This document shows, piece after piece, positions 14,605 through 26,700 of a DNA stretch of 64,000 nt. The notes below the pieces were generated by a model. It saw only the letters and a list, made by a program, of their open reading frames with translations. It was not told the DNA's origin and did no database searches. Source of the stretch: Mycteria americana. Taxonomy: Eukaryota > Chordata > Aves > Ciconiiformes > Ciconiidae. The position numbers and the translations under genes were made by a program. The DNA lies in assembly GCF_035582795.1 (NCBI RefSeq), contig NC_134367.1, forward strand, positions 84,365,062-84,429,061. Reading direction: 5' to 3'. Every line of letters starts with the position of its first letter. Within the stretch, counting starts at the first letter, position 1.

Positions 14605-14765
14605 GATCACAGAATAGTTGAGGCTGGAAAGCACCTCTGGAGATCGTCTAGTTCAGCCTCCCTGTTCAACTCAGGTCAGCTAGGTCATGCCCAGGATCGT
14701 GTCCAGATGCAGTAAAGTTTTTAAGATACAGGTCAGAATAGTCTCCAACACCTTTTAGAATAGCT
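14605..14765 (-). mobile_element. CR1 LINE 3'-end remnant
   Basis: On the plus strand this begins GATCACAGAATAGTTGAGG, then reads as a degraded form of the usual bird CR1 3' untranslated end read antisense: 'acctctggagatc', 'ctagttcagcctccctg', 'cccaggatcgtgtccag', and 'agtctccaacacc' near the far edge. The element is therefore on the minus strand with its 3' terminus at the left. Only the 3' untranslated tail remains, as in most CR1 copies, which are 5'-truncated at insertion. Divergence is higher than in the copies at 17.6 and 60 kb, so it is probably older or from another subfamily. The right boundary is approximate. Confidence 0.8.
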
Positions 14766-17342
14766 TTTTAAAAAAAATTTCATGGTTAAAAAACTTCAAA
14801 ATGCTGCAGGTTTTAGGGAGCCTATCCTATTAGTATTCTCAGGGCCAGTCCAGAGGCCCCAGACGTGTACCAGAACTTGCCCTGCAAGGGCACACAGGGT
14901 GTTGCATAGGTCGAACTCAAACAACCTGGGTCGGTAAACTGCACTGACCCTTGATATCCACAGTCGAATTACTGGAGGGACAACCCACCTAAAAGGAGGA
15001 CAGTTTAGTGCACCTTCGGCCCTGAAGATCTCTTAAGACAGGGAGAAAAGGCATGGAGCTCATATTTAGAAAAAGAAATCTTTATTCTTTTAAAATATAA
15101 TAAAAGAAATGGAAAGAATTAATCCTCTGCTCCACAAAGTATTTTCAGCACAATGCAGAGACTGACTCTGAAACACATTGATCCTTTCTGAAGGCGTGGG
15201 GGACCCCCTGAAAACAGCCAGTGTGATGGAACTGCATTGTGTGATTTTCTGTTGTCAGGGCAATGCAAAAGAATGTCAAAGTGTTTGTGGAAATTCAAGC
15301 AGTTTGTATATCACATTGACATAAAAACACATGCTCCTAAACGCCTGTATGAATACACCTGCAAACAAGAAAAGTGACTGTCAAAAACTGCATCTTATGA
15401 AAGAGAGACTATATGGTATTCTGGAACGTATGGAATGGTTTAATTGGGAACTAAAGTGATTGCTTTTTAGAAAAAAGACCTTTTCTTCTTTTCTTGTCAT
15501 GAGACGATGACATACTCTACCAAATGAAAAAAAACAATCCCTTCCCACATTCTTACAAGCATATTTCAGAGATATTCCTCTCATGCTTCATTATTTTGGG
15601 GTGCGGAGGGCTGGTTTGGGGTGTTTGTCGGCATTACAGAATTGTAAAAATGTCCTATTTTGGTAATATTAAATATCAGACAAAATGTTCTTAAATTTTG
15701 GTTGTTTTTTATGAGGGAAACAACGATCTGGTTTCTGTGATGCAGAAAGATGCTTTAAATTCCAAATATTGTAAGACTCCACAGAATTAACCCAGGAGAT
15801 AAACCAACAAATTCTTTTGAAGACATTATTGTTACTATAGAAACATGCCTAAATCCAGAACTTCATTGTGAGGTAAAAAGGGACAATTTGCTTCATTAAT
15901 CATTTTTGCTCTCCTGTCACTACTTGCTTGATGGGGGCTCTGGTAACCACAGCCCAGAGAGTCATACGGGTAGAGAAGCGTCTCCTGCCCTCTCCAGAAA
16001 AAACAGACCGACAGAGATGCAAGTTGTTCTTCAGAGCTGGGTTTGAGGGGGCCTTTCCTTCAGCCACCAGGTTGTGCGGTACAGAAACCGACCCCAAAAA
16101 CGGTCTTATTCACCTTCCACCAAAAGACAGCTACAACTTTGTAGTTATTGCTTCAAGATTAAAAAAAAGTCAGCCTGAACCTCTTGTGAACCTGCAGTGC
16201 TGGCACAGCCCTGTCTTCTTGCATCCTCAGTCCCAAATGGGCAATTTTTGTATTCGATGCTCCTTTACACAGTTTTTCTTTAATTGGTGGATTGCGCTGC
16301 TGCAGGAGGTCACTGGGGCAAGTACTGCAGTATGAATTTTAAAAGCAGATGGAAAATATTATTACTAAAGCTTTATCTAATATAGGAGCACAGGCAAAGG
16401 TGTAACTAAATCCCAGGCTTCAGGGAGTATGGCTGCTTTCCTCTGCCACTACTGCTCTCTTTTAGGTTTTAATAGCACTGAGCATATGCTTCCACCTTGT
16501 CCGTTGTCATTTTCCCAAGGGACGTCAAAGGCAGTCCCCTACAAAGGCAAAACACCTCCAAGAGCCAGAGCTGGTCCATTATTTCCCTTAAGTACCATTT
16601 TAGTGATTTTGTTTGAAAACAACAGGCTATGAGTCAGGTTGTTGGCCAAACAGTGCACAGAAAGGCAGATCAAGGATGTGCCCAGGGTGGCATGGAGACC
16701 TGCAACGTTTTTGCTTGTGTCTCTCCACAGCAGCTTCCAGAAGCAGGGTCATGCCAAGATGGCACCCATGGCATCCCTTGCTGGGAGCTTGTAGAAAGGC
16801 TGGCTTCCTGAGGTGGCAGCTGTTCTCTCTGGCAAGTGCATTCACTTGCCCGGAGCTTGTAGGATTTAGAAGTCAGGGAAGAGCTAGGAGCACCCAAAAA
16901 CATGCCTGTTGAACTCCCCATTAAACTTTTTACATGCTCCCTGCAAAGTAACACGGAAAATCTTGTGTCAAAGCAGGAAAGGATCTTTTGGTACAGCTCC
17001 TTGGGGCTGAGTTAGAAAGGAGAGGCCACTTGCAATGGCCATTTCTAACCTGGGGTTCTCCCAGCTTTTCTGAGCACCCAGGCCTACCACCCAGCCACAT
17101 CCCCACGCTCATGACTTCAAAGATAAAAACACATCAACGTGTGGCCTGGAAGACATCTGCACTGCGCTCCGTCCAGCCATGTCCTCAGCCTGGCTGCGCA
17201 GGAGGCCAGGGCTCACCACAGACCTGCTCAGTCGAGGCACACCACCACCCCGGCGTCACCCGCACATCGACGGACAGCGTGCCATTCCACAGAGAGGCAA
17301 ACTGACCTGCTGACTCCTCTCAGCACATCATGAAGAAGGTAA
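14766..17342. other. non-coding DNA with a GC-richer patch
   Basis: No gene is recognised. From about 16,430 to 17,330 the GC content rises and several open frames of 60 to 105 codons overlap on both strands, the pattern expected when stop codons become rare by composition. The 135-codon plus-strand frame at 15,928-16,335 resembles nothing I know. The patch could hold an exon of a non-coding transcript, but I see no splice-site or poly(A) combination that demonstrates one. Confidence 0.5.
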
Positions 17343-17401
17343 AATGTAAAATTATGCAAATATGTAAATGTAAAATTATGCAAATATGTAAAATTTTGCA
17401 A
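17343..17401 (+). repeat. 24-bp tandem repeat carrying octamer motifs
   Basis: The unit ATGTAAAATTATGCAAAT is repeated with a 24-bp period, and a third, degenerate copy (ATGTAAAATTTTGCAAAA) follows. Each of the first two units contains a perfect ATGCAAAT octamer (17,354-17,361 and 17,378-17,385), the core site for POU-family factors such as Oct1. The array lies about 200 bp upstream of a CR1 insertion. Whether the octamers are functional or incidental to an AT-rich tandem repeat cannot be judged from sequence. Confidence 0.8.
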
Positions 17402-17599
17402 AAGCTGACATGATTTCAACCATAGTTAAGCTCTTTTGGAAAAATCTTTACAGGGTTTAATAAAGATTAAACCAGTAGACTGCTTGAGAAACTATTGTCA
17501 TAACTACAGAACTTAATAAGAATACCTTCTCTATTGAGCTATTTCGAGAACACCAATTTAAAAATACAGTTGGAAGGATGATTTGAGTTCCCCATGGAT

Positions 17600-18338
17600 A
17601 TTCATGCAACGTTACAGGCTTGGGGAAGAGTGGCTGGAAAGCTGCCTGGCAGAAAAAGACCTGGGGGTGTTGGGCAACAGCCGGCTGAATATGAGCCAGC
17701 AGTGTGCCCAGGTGGCCAAGAAGGCCAATAGCATCCTGGCCCGTATCAAAAATAGCGTGGCCAGCAGGACTAGGGAAGTGATCGTGCCCCTGTACTCAGC
17801 ACTGGTGAGGCCGCACCTCGAATCCTGTGTTCAGTTTTGGGCCCCTCACTACAAGAGGGACATTGAGGGGCTGGAGCGTGTCCAGAGAAGGGCAACGAAG
17901 CTGGTGAAGGGTCTGGAGCACAAGTCTGATGAGGAGCGGCTGAGGGAGCTGGGGTTGTTTAGCCTGGAGAAAAGGAGGCTGAGGGGAGACCTTATCACGC
18001 TCTACAACTACCTGAAAGGAGGGTGTAGAGAGGTGGGGGTCGGTCTCTTCTCCCAGGTAACAAGTGATAGGATGAGAGGAAATGGCCTCAAGTTGCGCCA
18101 GGGGAGGTTTAGACTGGATCTTAGGACATTTTTCTTCACTGAAAGGGTTGTCAAGCATTGGAAGATGCTGCCCAGGGAAGTGGTGGAGTCGCCATCCCTG
18201 GGGGTATTTAAAAGATGTGTAGATGTGGTGCTTAGGGACATGGTGTAGTGGCGGACTTGGCAGCGTTAAGTTAATGGTTAGACATGATGATCTTAAAGGT
18301 CTTTTCCAACCTAAACAATTCTGTGATTCTATGATTCA
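17600..18338 (+). mobile_element. 5'-truncated CR1 LINE copy
   Basis: This is the 3' end of a CR1 non-LTR retrotransposon: the C-terminal part of ORF2 (stop at 18,246-18,248), a short 3' untranslated region with the usual 'gatcttaaaggtcttttccaacc' sequence, and an octamer-type tail (ATTCTGTG, ATTCTATG, ATTCAGTA). There is no poly-A tail, as expected for CR1. It is in the opposite orientation to the long CR1 at 60,071-64,000 and closely related to it: the shared ORF2 tails differ at only scattered residues. The left boundary is approximate because the first bases do not align well with the longer copy. Confidence 0.93.
17604..18248 (+). pseudogene. CR1 ORF2 C-terminal fragment
   Basis: This open frame encodes the portion downstream of the reverse transcriptase catalytic core. 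Recognisable stretches include [63 protein letters not shown] and the terminal LRDMV. In a full element these form the thumb/C-terminal part of the polymerase. No endonuclease and none of the catalytic RT motifs ([17 protein letters not shown]) are present, so the fragment cannot encode an active enzyme. It is still free of stops, which implies a fairly recent insertion. It retains no start codon of its own; nearby ATGs belong to flanking sequence. Confidence 0.9.
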
Positions 18339-19299
18339 GTAGACTTTCTAAGGAGATCTGCCAGGGAGAAAACCTATTAACTTTTTTATCAGACTGTCTA
18401 GGAATCTCCCATAAATTGATTAACATCCAAACCAGAAAGTACACGACTTTGCCTCTATTTCCTCTGAGAAGGAGCTTATTTCTAGCCCTACCCCACCTCT
18501 TAGTCCTAAAATCTCTTTAGAAAGTTACAGTCCTTTCTAGAAAAGATATTCAAAATTAGATTTCTGCCAAAGTCATAATTAATAGTCAAGTAACCAGGCT
18601 CACATACTTGCCTCATTTTTCTGTGTTTAATAGAATTTTACCATATAAATATTCTAATATTTATAATTTAAGATAATCAGTTTTATTGATGGCATAGAGG
18701 TATATTGATTTTTATATGAATAAAACCAGAAAGTGCTACCAAGTTATAACGTCTGAAATTATGAAGATGAAAACTGAAAAAAGGAATACATTAATTTTCT
18801 TTGTGGGTGGTTTCTTGAAAATTACATTTCATGCAAAATTAAAACATAAGCCTTCTCATTTGAATTTTTTTATACTTCTGCATTACAGAGATCATGAATA
18901 TTGATTTTTTTTTTGTTTCCACACAGACAGCTATGTACTACAGTCCATGTTCCTCTCAAGCTCTTTGTTGACAAAATAAACTACCTCTTAAAGTCTTTCA
19001 CTGTGAGGAATTTCCTCCAGCCCTTCAATCACTTCACAACGGTTCTTTGCACTCATTTGATTTTGCAACATTCTTTAAAAAAATGGGAGTAGTGGAGCTG
19101 AATACTGTATTGCCATATCAGCCTCAGCAGCCCACAGAGAAGTTCTCCTGCCTTCTGCATGCTTCACCCCAGGAGTCATGCCAGCTCACTTAGCAATGCA
19201 ATTATAACAACAGCTCAAGTTTGGCACGTAGTAACCCACGTGGAGGTACAAGCACCCTTTTCTTCCCCCTGTAGGAGCCTGGAAAGGGTTAAAAGAAGT

Positions 19300-20730
19300 C
19301 TACTTTCTCCTCTTGCCCAAACTGCCCATTAGGCACGACTGCTCTAAAAGGGAGCTCTCAGGGCACCTGTGAGCAGTAGGTGGAGGAGGTTGCTCTGGAG
19401 AGTCCCCAGTGAGAAGAGTGGAGGGAGGCTTCTTGGAGAGCACTGAGGGAAGGCTGTTGCATGTGGAAGGTAGGAAAGCAGCCTTGGACAAGGGTGAAAA
19501 AGGAGAAGGGTTCATATGAGATCTGCATGTAGGAAATGAATGCAACACAACCCATTGCAGGATCTTATGGAAGGAGCAAGTGATCTTATTTTAAGCAAAA
19601 CTGATCTTGCTCACCCATGTTCTCTCATATATGTATGTATTGCTTATGTTTTCACACCCATGTACTGTAAGCAGAGAGGGGGTTGCACAAGTAATGGGTG
19701 GCCAGGAGCAATGGTGTGGAACGTGGAGGGCAAGGGATGCAGGCTATCCAGTCTTTTGTCTTTCTTGTCTCCCACCTATGTTTGGGAGATCAATGGTACT
19801 GGGCCACAGTACTTTTTTTTGTTCTCAGTGTTATAGGGATACTGATGTACATAGCTCATATTGTGAGTTGGAGTCTCGAGGCTGGGACTTATAAAATCAG
19901 TTTTCCATGTGCCTCATACCAACAAAAAGGAGGTCCAGAGCTTCAGCCAGGTGCCATGGAGGTGGAAGAGTGAACTGATTGCAGCTCTTGAGACTGCTGT
20001 TCTCTGGCAGTACTTTGCCTGCCTAAACTTGCCTTTAGGCTCTTTGAGAGGTAGTGAGGAAGTTCTTGATCCATGTAAACATTTTGGGATGGATTTGTGT
20101 GGATCACAGGACCTCTGGGGCTCTCCTGGGGCTGCCAAACCCAACAGAGCTAAGGGCTGCAGCTTCCAGAGGTCCACCCACTGGTGTGAAATTCCCATGC
20201 ACTCTTGCTCTGGTATCTGCCAGTGTCTTGTGGTGCTAACTTGTGGCCTCTTATTTAGGGCTAGGTGGTGGGATGATGTGTTTCTGTGCCCCAGACAACC
20301 TGGGGAGACTGAGCCCCAGAGAGCCCTTGTTCGGGGTTTCTGCAAGTGGCTACGGGAAAAGCGCGCTGCTTGTGCTAGGTCGCACAGCAGGTGGAGGATC
20401 CTGGAGGAGGTGCAGGTGGGAGGTTTCAGCTCCGAGTCCCTGCTCAGAAGCAGTGTAATCAGCAGAATTGTGTTTCGGGAAGCTGGCAGTTGCTAACCTA
20501 GTGACAACTGGTGGGTATAGATTAATTAATTACTTGCGTGGGTCCTTCAGCCTGCTCTTGCATATGATCTCTTCCTCTGGCTTGGTCTAGTAGTCCAGAG
20601 CAGCTCCCTACCCCATCTCCTCCCAAAACTTGCTGGCTGGCACATTGTGGTTCAGTGTGTGGGGGGACTGTGGTTTCCTTGCCCTAGTCTGCCTCTTTCA
20701 AATGTATGAAATAAACTTTGCTTCTTGGGG
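19300..20730. other. GC-richer unassigned segment ending near an AATAAA
   Basis: Composition is visibly richer in G and C than the flanks, and several overlapping frames are open on both strands, the longest (195 codons) at 19,909-20,496 on the plus strand. Its translation matches nothing I recognise and has no obvious domain, repeat or signal peptide. An AATAAA hexamer at 20,710-20,715 is followed by a T/G-rich stretch, the arrangement of a poly(A) site. A plus-strand non-coding transcript or decayed retrocopy would fit, but so would chance. Confidence 0.3.
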
Positions 20731-23700
20731 TTTTGGATGTTAGGAACACAATGGTGAAAAGTTGGATGTGAAAAGAAATTACTCGCAGCAATTATCAGTT
20801 CAAACTAATCCTTTGTTATGAATCCCTGTTTCCTACGCAATCTTATTATTGCAAGGGTCCTGCACTAATTGTAATTGCAACTTAAAGATATTAAATTTTA
20901 AAATAATCAGAATAAACAATTTCTCAAATTGTGTTTTAAAGCAATATAACATTATTTGTGTTATGGATTTTTTTTTTAATAAGGAGATTTAAGACAAAAA
21001 AAATCATTGAATGAAGCCTTATTTTCACCCAGGAGACTGTTTTTTGTCAGAAAGACAATTGTACTTCTGGCAGTGTTAGGCTGTGAAATTTGTAGAAAGC
21101 GTTTGCATGGACCCCAGAGAGATCTAAACTCATCTGTTGGGTCATGGCTTATGTTGTGTAAAGCATTATGGTTTGCTTTTTTTCTTTTGTCTTTCATAAA
21201 GCTCTAATAATGGTCCAGGTCACAAAGAACTGCACAGATCTAGGAACAAAGCCGTAATTGATTCTCTCATGATGGAGAAGCAAATCGTATCAAGATAACT
21301 GACATCTTTCTTACTTCCCTACCCTCTCCACCTAATATTTTCTGAGTATTGTACAAATTGATTTAAGCAAAGTATCCTCCTATTGGCTAGCTTGGAGAAT
21401 GCCAACCACTCTTGCTAAGTTTGTTAGTACTCTATCATCTTATGTTAGTCATACCAGAGGTAAAAAAGGAGATATATCTGCCAGTGAAGACTGTGTCTAT
21501 CAACTCACTTAGACCAAGAGAAGACAATAAGCCAAAAACTGTGAAGGAACTGGAAAGGGAAGAACTAAGTTGTACCTGACTGAACTGTGTAAGACCCAAA
21601 GGTTCAGGCCCCTCTTCTAGTGGTTACACCTCCCTTGTATAGCAGGAAGCAACCGAGTGGAATTTTGAAATAGCATGAATGAAAGCATTGGTCTGATGAG
21701 GTTCAAGGGAGACAACTGTGTGTGCTGGGGCAGCAAGGAATAAATATTCTTGCTTGAGCGTATGTTTCAGTGGAAACAAAGATCACGTCTGAGACAGGTG
21801 CTGCTGGTGGAGGGATGTGGGTAGCATACATGGTTAATCATGTGTTGAAGCCAAGTTGTATATTCAAGCCTTTGCCTTCATTCTGCACGTATGATTTCCA
21901 CGTTCCTTCACTTCATTAAGCTGTTTTGCTAGTCAGGCATTTTTTTTGAACAGTCTGCCAGACCACAGGCAGCATGTTCTTCTCTTGAAAGTTAAACTAG
22001 AATTTCATGGCCTTACAGTGCACAGTCCCTAGAGCCAGAACACCTGCGGATGAGGATTCTGGATGTGCAGCGTACCTCGGTCCGTCCCTGCTGTTCTGGG
22101 GCGAAATGAAGACAAAGCCATCCTGGGAATCGCACCCAACTGATTCCTGAAGAATAGGTTTTTATCTGCCCTCCCTCACAGTTCCCCCACCCCACACACA
22201 TTGACTAAGGCGCATGAAAAACATTATTTATGAGGGGTGCACAACTCTATTAGAAGCTGTTGTCAGTTTAAGTAAATTGGCACGTGCTCCCTCTCCTACC
22301 CAAAGAAGTAATAAGGAACTACAGAACAGGGTATGTGATAGAGATTTGTTTTGAGATTTGCCTTTGAGATTTGTGTCAAATGCTTCAGCAATGGTTTTAA
22401 GCTTGATTTAATTCCCTAAATGTGTTAACAAGTAACAACCGTTGAGTTTGTTTTCTAATGCAATTCTTTAATTCACAGTATAAAATACAGTAAGGATTGA
22501 ATTACATGGGTATGCGATTATGCTTGCAAAAAATGTATTGCAATGAGCTTTTCAATTTCTAGGCAGGAAATGAAGCTGTGCAATTATGGGACAACATAAA
22601 ATCAGAGCAGTGAAATTGGAATTTAGTCCTTTCTTTTTCTAGGTCTACTGTCAGCAAACGTGACCTTGGCCCATCCTCACTTCCATGTAGCTCTAATGAG
22701 ATTTCTGGTGAGGATCCAGTGAGAAACTGGTGATTTAGAGACTTCTGAAGAGTGCATCATAGTGCCGAGCACGCAGGGGTATCCGGCTCCAGCACTGGTG
22801 AGCAACAGGGCAATGCCCCACGGTACCTCAGCTCCCTCATTCAAACGTAAGGCCTTCTAGGACATAAGCACATATTTTAATCACAGTAAAGCACCCCTCA
22901 ACACAGATAGACCACTTTAAGCTAGTTTTGGAATCTGCCTTGTTCTGAGGTGCGATCATGCTGTACGATATACTTGTGAGAGGGGAAAGGACAAACTCCA
23001 CAACCCTCCCTGTCCCACGCCAGCCATCATTTCAAGACTTCAAATAGTAAGCCACAGAGGCTGAATGTGTTGAACCTTTCATGCTGCTTAATAACTGTGA
23101 AAGTGTGGTTTACAAAATACAGTACTGATACCAGGAGGACATGATATCTGTTTCGTATAACCCTTTTTGATTAAGTAATTTATAGAAAGAATAAGGCTAA
23201 AAGAAAACCAAATTGATACTTAATGAGTAAGGCATTATTTTTTATTTTGGAGAAAACACATTTAATAAGAATTGTACCTACAGTATAATTCGCTCTTTAT
23301 AACAGTGGTACTCTCTGAAGTATAGCTTCCTTTAAAGACCAGTTAGCTTAATGTTTCCACGGAATATACTCTGGATTTATTGCATCTGTATGAACACTTA
23401 CTAACAAAGGGTATGAGCTTCAGAGTAGAAAGAGCTGTGTCTGAATACTCTCACTAGGAATTCTGCTTCAGCTGAAGTAATCTGTGGTTGCCTTTGTGAT
23501 CATCTGACTGTGAACAGAGACTGGAAGACAGAGGAAACAAGTGGAACAAGGTCTTTGCTGGTGAGGGCTGAGAGAGGCTGGACCTCCAGCCTGCATGGGG
23601 CTGCTGAAGGAAAGGCTGGGCTGCCAGAGGAACTATTCCTGAAAATGTCTGCACCTGGGCTATGGCTGGGGATCTTGTGCCAAAGCTCTGTTAGGAATAC

Positions 23701-26700
23701 GCTGAGAAATACTGATAATGAATCTAGGACAGGGCTTTCTCATAGAAAGTACAGAAACGCAGTTAACTGCGAGCAAAACCACAACCCCCAAGTCTTCCCT
23801 TTAAAGCAGCCCTTACAAAGAGATACTTTTACTGACCTCTCCCCGCAGAAGCGGACACACTTTGGGCACACGTCTAGCTCTCTGGAAGATGTTTTACGTG
23901 ACCACTGAATATTAACTGGTTTCTACTACAGAACTGCAGTATTTGATGATTAAGTGGATCAATGCTGATTCCTATTTTCAGTTACAGAATTCTTAGATGA
24001 AATTTCTTTGTACTTGCATAATTGTTTTTCAGTAATATGAGAATAAAGGGTATTTGTGGTCCAAACACTTAATCTTGATTAAGCTGGAAGGGGAAGTCAC
24101 TTATCACATACATAATGCATAAATAAGCTATAAAAGCTTCTGAATCAGTGATCTCTAACAGGTCCATTCGGTGTTACACTCCTGCTAGCGTTATGGTCAT
24201 CCTGGTTCAATAGGAGGAATATATTAACAATTTTTTAAACTGTCTTAACAAGAAATACACATATCCTATTTTTTTCTCTTCATGTTCATAGAACCTATAA
24301 CTTGTCACTACTGGAATACAAATATTAATTGTGTTAACAAGAAGTAGGATATGTCTTTGTAATACAGAATATTGAATATTGAAGTATAGATGTTTAAGGT
24401 AATAGAAATTGCATAATCTGTGTTAGTAACGAGGAACTTTCCAGATGTCTCGAACTGTATTGCAAATGAGAACAGACGGCGGGTCTCCTCTTCAGATGGA
24501 GAAAAGCACTTGCTTACTCCAAAGTCCTGCTTGTTTCCTCTTTGTGTAAGAGGACTTGATATTCATATAGGAAAAGTGGGACTGTGAGAGTCATGTGTAT
24601 CTCAGTAACACTGGCAGGTTATTGTTGGAGCCTTTACTCCTACCCAGAGTGAGAAGGAGGAGTAACGTGAGGCTGTTAATAAGGCTTGCTTTGGCATGTG
24701 ATCTGTGTGCTCAACATTGATTGCAGATGCTCTAGGTTTCTATTATCACTGTTGAGGGAACCATTTGAGTTCTAACCCATCTATTTCAAACCATCTGTTT
24801 GGGTAAACTACGTTTGATCTTTAGTTTGGTTGGAAACTAAGCGTTGTTGCTGTGTCTTACAAGCTGCAGTACAAAGTCAGTGAGATCTCTGCACTAGTGA
24901 ACACTGATCTGATGGAACTGTAAAATTAAGAGATCCGTCTTGTGGAGATATGAAAGCTTTCAAAAAAGCTCAATAAAGGTAACCTCTCTAAGCAGTCTGC
25001 TTTTATTTTCCTGTGTGTACTGGTTTCTCAGATTGCCCTCTCTTCCTGTCCTTCAAAAAAAGCAGGAGGTAAAATTGCCAGACCTCCTTGATGTTGCTTT
25101 AATATTTTTTTTTTCTCGCTCCTGAAGACAGATAATCTATAGAAAAGTCTCCTGAAAGCCCTGTGAAGCCTGTTGAATGAGTCAGAGCTGAATTATCTTC
25201 TCAGCTATCTCAGAGGATATGCCTGACTTCAAATCCCAGCAATTCTAGCTATCTGTCACTGGGCATGCTTACTAGGGGCTGCAGCCCCCTCAGCCAGCTC
25301 GGGACTCCAGAGAGCATCCAAAGCGTGATGATGGAGTACTGAGCTCTTCCCTATATCCCTTTCAGAATTATGAACTGCAGTAGATGACTACTGCTGAATA
25401 CAGTACTTCATCTTCTAAAGTAGTCCTAAATAGGCAGCAGTAGATGTACACACACACAAAAGCAGCTGGCTTTATATTTTCTGAACTTCCTATCTTGGGA
25501 AAAAATATATTAGATATCTATAAATCACTATTTCTGAAAGATTTGGGCAAACACCCCTTGTTGTAACTGATCAAGGTTTTCCAAATACTACTTAAGACCT
25601 AAACAAGCTCATATATTAACTCTAACATAACTGCAGTACCTGCCTAAATTATTGTCCATATTTGTGCGTCTTCTGTTTAATATGAAGAGTAGACAAACAC
25701 TTTAATACAAGAATACAGTTTGATTCTACTGTACTCTAACAGGGCTTTTTAATTAAAATTAAGAATTGAGCAGCTAGGAATAAGTATAACAAAGTCTCAA
25801 TTTTTTTATTTATGTCTAAGCTAAAGTTCTTAAAAAATCAGAACTTGGATGTAGTCTTTCTAGTTCCAGAGTGATGATATTTGAGCTTCCAGTTCAGGCC
25901 AGGATAGTGAAAAGCTACATGGTCCTGTCAGGAAAAACAATTCTCTATAGGTTGCATTTTGGACATTAGAACAATTTTTCTACTTAATGTCTCTGACATT
26001 TATTGATATTTATAAATGCCAACTATAAAATAGTCTTACTTTGAGAAAGATGATACTCTGGACTGTATGAATGGTCAAGTAAATGCTTTCAGAGGTGTTA
26101 ATTGCGCCATTCATCTCAATAGGATTTTAGTGCTAAAGCCAAACAGCAAGGGCCTTTTTAATTTCCTCACAGCTGCTCAAAGCATGCAAGAAGAGAGAAA
26201 TTCTGTTAATTTTTTAAAGATCTTGACAAAACCTCACTTAGCTTAGGCAAGTAGATGGTATTTTGGAAAGTCAGATCTGCTTTCCCTCCTGTTCAACTGC
26301 ATTTTTCTCCCTATTCATGAAACAAGTACACATGTGCCAATGTTGGCCTTGACATTATAACAAGCAAAACAATTCTTAGCATTCAGGGAACTTGATACTC
26401 TTCAATACTGAAATTCTTTTGTGTTGATGGCTGAGTAGACAAGCACATGCATTTATCTTAAAGGTAAAGTTTGAGTAAATTGTAAATAGCTTTGAAATTA
26501 GATGTCTGGCTTCTTCAGCTTGGCTTCTAACAGGACACATAAGGTCAGATGAGTTGCCCGATTTATTTATTTTTTTAGTGGAAGCAGTGTGTGTCTCTCT
26601 AAGTACGGAGCACACAGATACCAAGAGGAGATGCCAGAGTGTACCATGCAAACGAACCGAGAGCTCGGAGGAACCTCTGTGCTTGCACCTTCTACATACT

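Noticed and set aside
15928..16335. 135-codon plus-strand frame
   Set aside because: No family resemblance and not supported by start context or splicing; consistent with chance.
17796..18241. Minus-strand frames of 120 and 77 codons
   Set aside because: Antisense to the CR1 ORF2 fragment; the 120-codon frame closely resembles the antisense frame of the 60-kb copy, confirming its origin.
18316..18338. Short tandem ATTCTGTG/ATTCTATG units as a CRISPR or independent microsatellite
   Set aside because: These are the normal octamer-type 3' tail of CR1; there are no spacers.
19909..20496. 195-codon plus-strand frame as a protein-coding gene
   Set aside because: No recognisable domain, no splice structure, and overlapping frames of similar length in other phases.
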